From Synergistales bacterium (GTDB taxonomy: Bacteria > Synergistota > Synergistia > Synergistales > Aminobacteriaceae), in NCBI GenBank assembly GCA_025997955.1, contig BNVH01000036.1, positions 1 to 35,294 on the forward strand: 35,294 bases of DNA, in the 5' to 3' direction. Under the pieces are notes generated by a model. The model was given only the letters and a program-made list of their open reading frames with translations, made no database searches and was not told where the DNA came from. Each line of letters opens with the position of its first letter. Within the stretch, counting starts at the first letter, position 1. Made by a program: the position numbers and the translations under genes. This document shows, piece by piece, positions 32,053 to 35,294 of the stretch.

Positions 32053-32850
32053 ATGAGGATAGCGCTGTCTCAGATGAAGATGAGCGACGACATAGAGCAA
32101 AATCTGGAAAAATCTCTGTCGGCGATAGATTCGGCCGCCAAAAACGGGGCCGACTTGGTGTTCTTCCCAGAGGTGCAGCTATATCCGTTTTTCCCACAAT
32201 ATCCGAGTCTCGATAGAGAGCGGTACGCCATTGCGCCTGACCATCCTTACATCCGCAAAATGGCGAGTCTATGCGAAAAACTGCGCGTCATCGCTTCCCC
32301 CAACATCTACCTGAAGGAGGGTGAGGCGTATTACGACGCCTCTCTTTTTATCGACGCCTCCGGGCGCGTTCAGGGCATATCCAAAATGGTGCATATCATG
32401 CAGTGTCCCCTTTTTTACGAGCGCGATTATTATTCTCCGGCGCCAGATGGGTTCAAAGTGTACGATACACCCTTCGGCAGAGTTGGTATCGTCATATGTT
32501 TTGACCGGCATCTGCCCGAAAGTATCCGTACATGCGCGGCGATGGGCGCGGACATTATTCTCATCCCCACAGCCAACTCCGAGGGCGAACCGATGGAGCT
32601 GTTCGAGTGGGAGATTCGCGTTCAGGCTATGCACAGCAGCGTATACGTCGCGATGTGCAACCGAGTCGGAACTGAGGGCGAGATGAACTTCGTGGGACAG
32701 TCTATGGTCGCCGATTTCAGGGGCGGCTTGGTGGCGAAGGCGGGAGACCGCGAGGAAATTCTGTACGCTGACGTCGACCTCGCCAAAAGCCGCTCCGCGC
32801 GAAACGAAAACCCCTATTTCACGCTTCGCAGACCGATGTTTTATAAATAG
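32053..32850 (+). CDS. Nitrilase-superfamily carbon-nitrogen hydrolase
   Basis: This is a 265-residue amidase of the nitrilase fold. The catalytic triad is E40 (FFPEVQL), K111 (ISKMVHI) and C149 (IVICFDRH), with the extra conserved Glu near 124. Such enzymes hydrolyse amides or carbamoyl compounds; the YPFFPQYP insert and the length fit the N-carbamoylputrescine/omega-amidase-like branches, but the substrate is open. AAAGGGG lies before ATG. GC-rich codon use resembles the core genes rather than the adjacent methyltransferase. No operon partner is evident. Confidence 0.92.
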   Translation: MRIALSQMKMSDDIEQNLEKSLSAIDSAAKNGADLVFFPEVQLYPFFPQYPSLDRERYAIAPDHPYIRKMASLCEKLRVIASPNIYLKEGEAYYDASLFIDASGRVQGISKMVHIMQCPLFYERDYYSPAPDGFKVYDTPFGRVGIVICFDRHLPESIRTCAAMGADIILIPTANSEGEPMELFEWEIRVQAMHSSVYVAMCNRVGTEGEMNFVGQSMVADFRGGLVAKAGDREEILYADVDLAKSRSARNENPYFTLRRPMFYK

Positions 32851-32873
32851 ATTTGCCTATTCGCTTGACTAAG

Positions 32874-32908
32874 GCAGGTAAGGGCGGCCACAGGTAGCCC
32901 TTACCTGC
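32874..32908. promoter_or_regulatory. Perfect 12-bp inverted repeat upstream of the ankyrin gene
   Basis: GCAGGTAAGGGC (32874-32885) pairs with GCCCTTACCTGC (32897-32908) around an 11-base loop. No T run follows on either strand, so it is not a standard terminator. Its right arm contains TTACCT (32901-32906), 18 bp before TACAAT (32925-32930). If those are the promoter of the ankyrin gene, the inverted repeat would overlap the -35 box and could be an operator. An mRNA-end hairpin for the amidase gene is the alternative. Confidence 0.5.
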
Positions 32909-32976
32909 GCCTCATGCGATATGTTACAATTTCATAAAGGTTGCTGACGTTTACTTTATAAAGGAGAGTTTTCACA

Positions 32977-33570
32977 ATGAAAAAAATAATTTCGGTTGCT
33001 CTTCTTTTGGCGGGGATTTTTGTGTGCGCCAACTTTGCCGAGGCTGCGATGAGCGCGTGGGAGTTTCATGATCTGTGCTTAAACGGCACGCCTCAAAAAG
33101 TCGAAGCGGCGATCAAGGGCGGCGCGGATGTAAACGCGCGCGATAAAGACGGCTATACAGCTTTGACGTACGCCGCTAGGTCGAATCTCAATCCGGAAGT
33201 TATAGCGCTCCTACTTAAAAACGGCGCGGATATAAACGTGAAAAGCGTTCGCGAAGGCGGCCTTACAGCTTTAATGGTCGCCGCCGGGTTAAATCCAAAT
33301 CCGGAAGTTACCGAGCTCCTGCTCAAGAACGGAGCAGATATAAACACAAAAACTGAAAGCGATCAGGCAGAACGTGACAGTGTGACGGCTTTGATGCTTG
33401 CCGCTTGGCGCAATCCCAACCCGGCGGTTGTCTCGCTTCTACTTAATAACGGAGCGGATGCATATATAAAAGCTGGTGACGGGAAAAGGGCGATAGACTA
33501 CGCCAGAGAGAACAATAGATTGAAGGGAACGGAAGCTCTTAGACAGCTTGAAGAGGCTTCAAAGCGGTAG
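32977..33570 (+). CDS. Exported ankyrin-repeat protein
   Basis: This 197-residue protein has a Sec signal peptide (residues 1-23, MKKIISVALLLAGIFVC then ANFAEA). About four ankyrin repeats follow, recognisable by the recurring G-A-D-x-N/Y and T-A-L-x-x-A-A units (GGADVNARDKDGYTALTYAA, KNGADINVK, KNGADINTK, NNGADAYIK). Ankyrin repeats mediate protein-protein contacts; the partner is unknown and probably periplasmic. AAGGAGAG precedes ATG. The gene ends one base before the second copy of the 60-bp direct repeat. Confidence 0.92.
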   Translation: MKKIISVALLLAGIFVCANFAEAAMSAWEFHDLCLNGTPQKVEAAIKGGADVNARDKDGYTALTYAARSNLNPEVIALLLKNGADINVKSVREGGLTALMVAAGLNPNPEVTELLLKNGADINTKTESDQAERDSVTALMLAAWRNPNPAVVSLLLNNGADAYIKAGDGKRAIDYARENNRLKGTEALRQLEEASKR

Positions 33571-33571
33571 C

Positions 33572-33631
33572 CACAATCAGCGGCGGATGCGGTACAAGAT
33601 AGCCTTTTAGCATAGGTTTCACCTCGTTAAG
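33572..33631 (+). repeat. 60-bp direct repeat, right copy (orphan amrA-like gene start)
   Basis: This copy is identical to 25029-25088. It carries the ribosome binding site, ATG and first 14 codons of the amrA-like gene on the minus strand, but the frame runs straight into the end of the ankyrin gene, so it is a non-functional fragment. Confidence 0.95.
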
Positions 33632-33678
33632 CGTCTAATTCCCCGTCCAGTGCAGCAATCACACCCTAACATTCCCTG

Positions 33679-33716
33679 AAAATCAAGCGCTTTCGTTAAA
33701 AAAGCTCTTGATTTTT
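33679..33716 (+). terminator. Terminator-like hairpin
   Basis: AAAATCAAG (33679-33687) pairs with CTTGATTTT (33707-33715), with an inner AGC/GCT extension across an A-rich loop, and ends in a T run. It would stop transcription from the ankyrin gene before the methyltransferase locus. Confidence 0.65.
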
Positions 33717-33747
33717 ACTCATAAACATTGTTGTATATAGCATAACA

Positions 33748-33921
33748 ATGGCAGGAGGCAAGCAGTATGTCATATACGACAATTTATGCGAAGAAGAATT
33801 GCGCACGGTATATGTAAAGTGGTTGAAGGGTATTGGGACAAGGAGAAAAAAGCTCCGCGCAACAAGCAAGTTTGTCTTGTGCGCATATTCAGCAACCATG
33901 TATGTTTCGAGTTTTCTATGA
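33748..33921 (+). CDS. Possible small protein upstream of the cytosine methyltransferase
   Basis: This 57-codon frame starts MAGGKQYVIYDNLCEEELRT and ends 22 bp before the methyltransferase start. The first 28 residues look protein-like. The rest (RRKKLRATSKFVLCAYSA) is less so, while the next frame reads YWDKEKKAPRNKQVCLVRIF from about 33832. A frameshift near 33830 may have split one small gene. There is no clear ribosome binding site. I recognise no helix-turn-helix, so a restriction-modification controller protein is not supported. Confidence 0.25.
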   Translation: MAGGKQYVIYDNLCEEELRTVYVKWLKGIGTRRKKLRATSKFVLCAYSATMYVSSFL

Positions 33922-33943
33922 AACTCATCATTAGGAAGAAGGA

Positions 33944-35038
33944 ATGGCAACTATGCCTACGGTAGTTGACTTGTTTTGCGGAGTTGGCGGATTGACGCAT
34001 GGGCTTCGTCTTGCTGGATTAAATGTCGTAGCAGGGATTGATTTGGATGCGTCCTGCCAGTATGCCTATGAGCACAATAACGGAAACGCTCATTTTATCA
34101 CCGCAGACGTGTCTACTCTCGCTCCAAACGGGGTAGCGGCGTTATATCCCGACGAAGGCTTGCGGGTGTTGGTGGGGTGCGCTCCGTGTCAGCCGTTTTC
34201 TAAGTACACAAAGCGTTATCGCAAAGGTGAAATAAATGGCGGTCGCGAAGCCGATGAATGGCAGCGAGATAACAAGTGGCGACTTCTGTATTCATTTACA
34301 AACATTGTTGAACACGTTTTGCCTGATATTGTGTCAATGGAAAACGTGCCGGAATTAGAAAACGAAGAAGTCTTCGCCGACTTTATCGCGACGTTAGAGA
34401 GGTTGGAGTACCACGTCAGCTATAGTGTGGTCTATTGCCCAGAATATGGAGTTCCACAAAATCGCCGCAGACTGGTACTGTTGGCGTCACGTTTAGGTGC
34501 ATTGACTCTTATTGAACCTTTGTATGGCGAGGGCAATTATCCGACCGCCAGAGAAAGTATAGGTGACTTACCTAGTATCGCCGCAGGTGAAGTAAACCAC
34601 AACGATGCAATGCACTCTGCTGCAAGATTATCTGCTATAAATATTAAGCGAATAAAAAACTCTATTCCTGGTGGAACGTGGCGTGACTGGGACGACAGTC
34701 TCAAGTTGAAATGCCATAAAAAGAAAAGTGGCAAAACCTATATGTCAATATATGGTCGCATTACTTGGGATACGCCGTCACCAACGATTACAACGCAATT
34801 TTACGGCTATGGAAATGGGCGGTTTGGACACCCGGAACAAGATAGGGCGTTGACTTTGCGCGAGGGTGCGTTACTGCAATCTTTCCCGCCCGATTATTCA
34901 TTTGTCGACCCTACGCAAGTGTTCAATCGAAGAGAGGTCGGAGTGCACATCGGCAACGCTGTACCTGTAGAGTTAGGCAGAGCGATAGGCATAAGTATCT
35001 TAAATCATATTGCGGAGGTAAACGGTAATGAACAATAA
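33944..35038 (+). CDS. DNA (cytosine-5) methyltransferase
   Basis: This 364-residue enzyme transfers methyl to C5 of cytosine in a specific DNA sequence. All core motifs are in order: I (DLFCGVGGLTHGL), IV with catalytic C82 (GCAPCQPFS), VI (SMENVPEL, E133), VIII (PQNRRRLVLLAS), IX (RESIGDLP) and X (HIGNAVPVELGRAIG). The target-recognition region, about residues 215-290, is short and Lys-rich. The start is ATG 33944, or 33953 directly before the conserved TVVDLF. The next gene, a DUF262 fragment, overlaps by 11 bp, so the two were one operon. An R-M or defence role is likely, but no intact nuclease is present. Confidence 0.96.
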   Translation: MATMPTVVDLFCGVGGLTHGLRLAGLNVVAGIDLDASCQYAYEHNNGNAHFITADVSTLAPNGVAALYPDEGLRVLVGCAPCQPFSKYTKRYRKGEINGGREADEWQRDNKWRLLYSFTNIVEHVLPDIVSMENVPELENEEVFADFIATLERLEYHVSYSVVYCPEYGVPQNRRRLVLLASRLGALTLIEPLYGEGNYPTARESIGDLPSIAAGEVNHNDAMHSAARLSAINIKRIKNSIPGGTWRDWDDSLKLKCHKKKSGKTYMSIYGRITWDTPSPTITTQFYGYGNGRFGHPEQDRALTLREGALLQSFPPDYSFVDPTQVFNRREVGVHIGNAVPVELGRAIGISILNHIAEVNGNEQ

Positions 35039-35240
35039 CGAAGTAACAGGCACAAACGTTGTATCGACCAGTAAAACTGATAACATTACGAATCAAATTA
35101 CAGAATTGCGCCGAGAGGTTGATTATAACACTCGTGACTACGCCATAGATTTTTTAGTTTCACAGTTTCACGGCCGTTTCATAAACTTTCACTTGAAAAA
35201 TTCCCAATTATCTGAAAGAGGTAGTCTTCGTCAAGCATAG
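35028..35240 (+). pseudogene. Truncated DUF262 (GmrSD-like) protein
   Basis: This 70-codon frame overlaps the end of the cytosine methyltransferase gene by 11 bp. Residues 24-47 (ITELRREVDYNTRDYAIDFL, then VSQF) match the usual N-terminus of DUF262 proteins, in which a YQR-type catalytic segment should follow at once. Instead, from about residue 48 the frame is antisense to an opposing gene end (35179-35294) and then stops. The protein has lost its catalytic body, presumably the restriction or effector partner of the methyltransferase. The family call is by N-terminal pattern only. Confidence 0.5.
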
Positions 35241-35294
35241 CTTTCAAGATACTCTGTTTACCGCTAATTTTCAGTTTGTTAGATTTGACATATG
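35179..35294 (-). CDS. C-terminal end of an unidentified minus-strand gene
   Basis: An open frame enters from the right edge of the window and ends at 35179. It encodes 37 residues including KLKISGKQSILKAMLDEDYL and ending FSSESL. The composition is protein-like and the frame is clean, whereas the plus-strand frame through the same bases reads as nonsense. This suggests it is the real coding strand here. No family is recognised. It meets the truncated DUF262 gene tail to tail at about 35170-35180. Confidence 0.4.
   Translation of the reverse strand, partial: YVKSNKLKISGKQSILKAMLDEDYLFQIIGNFSSESL

Noticed and set aside
32874..32908. Rho-independent terminator for the amidase gene
   Set aside because: The stem is strong but no T run follows on either strand, so it is listed as a possible regulatory repeat instead.
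25029..33631. Target-site duplication of a transposon
   Set aside because: Sixty bases is far longer than transposon target duplications, and no transposase or terminal inverted repeats were seen inside the segment.
33767..33817. A 16-codon leader peptide with AGGAGG upstream
   Set aside because: The ribosome binding site is good, but the frame is tiny and overlaps a longer frame; nothing links it to attenuation.
33696..33950. An 84-codon minus-strand frame before the cytosine methyltransferase
   Set aside because: It has no ribosome binding site and overlaps both a terminator-like hairpin and the methyltransferase start; composition is not convincing.

Overview
The window most likely comes from the chromosome of a diderm, host- or sediment-associated anaerobe. 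Synergistota is the best guess, at low confidence. The grounds are a FliK-like/FlhB-C-terminal-like/YraN gene run, an AmmeMemoRadiSam pair, a large exported alpha-2-macroglobulin (a periplasmic protein family) and an Rpn-type nuclease gene with an M-E-K-G repeat tail. No rRNA, tRNA or CRISPR array was seen.

Layout. (1) 1-2500 is a scrambled accessory edge. It holds the 3' end of an Rpn-family nuclease/transposase gene, an exported alpha-carbonic anhydrase, an inverted relic of the same Rpn gene, a signal-peptide stub with a G9 tract, and a decayed, AT-richer restriction-like locus on the minus strand. (2) 2587-6417 is a divergent pair: a sodium:solute symporter (-) and a membrane-bound hybrid sensor kinase (+). 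(3) 6489-25070 is a long block of mostly core genes on the minus strand. In transcription order it starts with the amrA-like/amrS pair and HU. Then comes a tightly packed run of FliK-like, FlhB-like, yraN, hypB, uvrD, coaE, SH3 and alpha-2-macroglobulin genes, ending at a clear terminator. A Card1/DUF1887-like nuclease gene and polA follow. (4) 25089-33571 is an accessory segment: a TetR regulator divergent from a CoA-transferase / DUF3311-like / symporter / DUF35 / thiolase operon, then a beta-class DNA methyltransferase, a nitrilase-family amidase and an exported ankyrin protein. (5) 33572-35294 holds a C5-cytosine methyltransferase followed by a truncated DUF262 protein, which is fused to the end of an opposing gene.

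How the genes work together. The operon in block 4 looks like an uptake and CoA-activation route for an organic acid: transporter, CoA transferase, then a thiolase with its zinc-ribbon/OB partner, under a local TetR repressor. Block 3 combines DNA replication and repair (polA, uvrD, yraN, HU), CoA synthesis, a nickel/GTPase metallochaperone and envelope proteins.

The most notable structures are rearrangement scars. In uvrD, a 112-bp perfect direct duplication is separated by an inverted copy of sequence from about 1 kb away in the same gene, with 5- and 7-bp overlaps at the junctions and the reading frame preserved. A 60-bp perfect direct repeat, covering the start codon and ribosome binding site of the amrA-like gene, sits at both ends of block 4 and marks it as a possible inserted island. 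Several genes at both window edges are cut and joined to antisense pieces of other genes.
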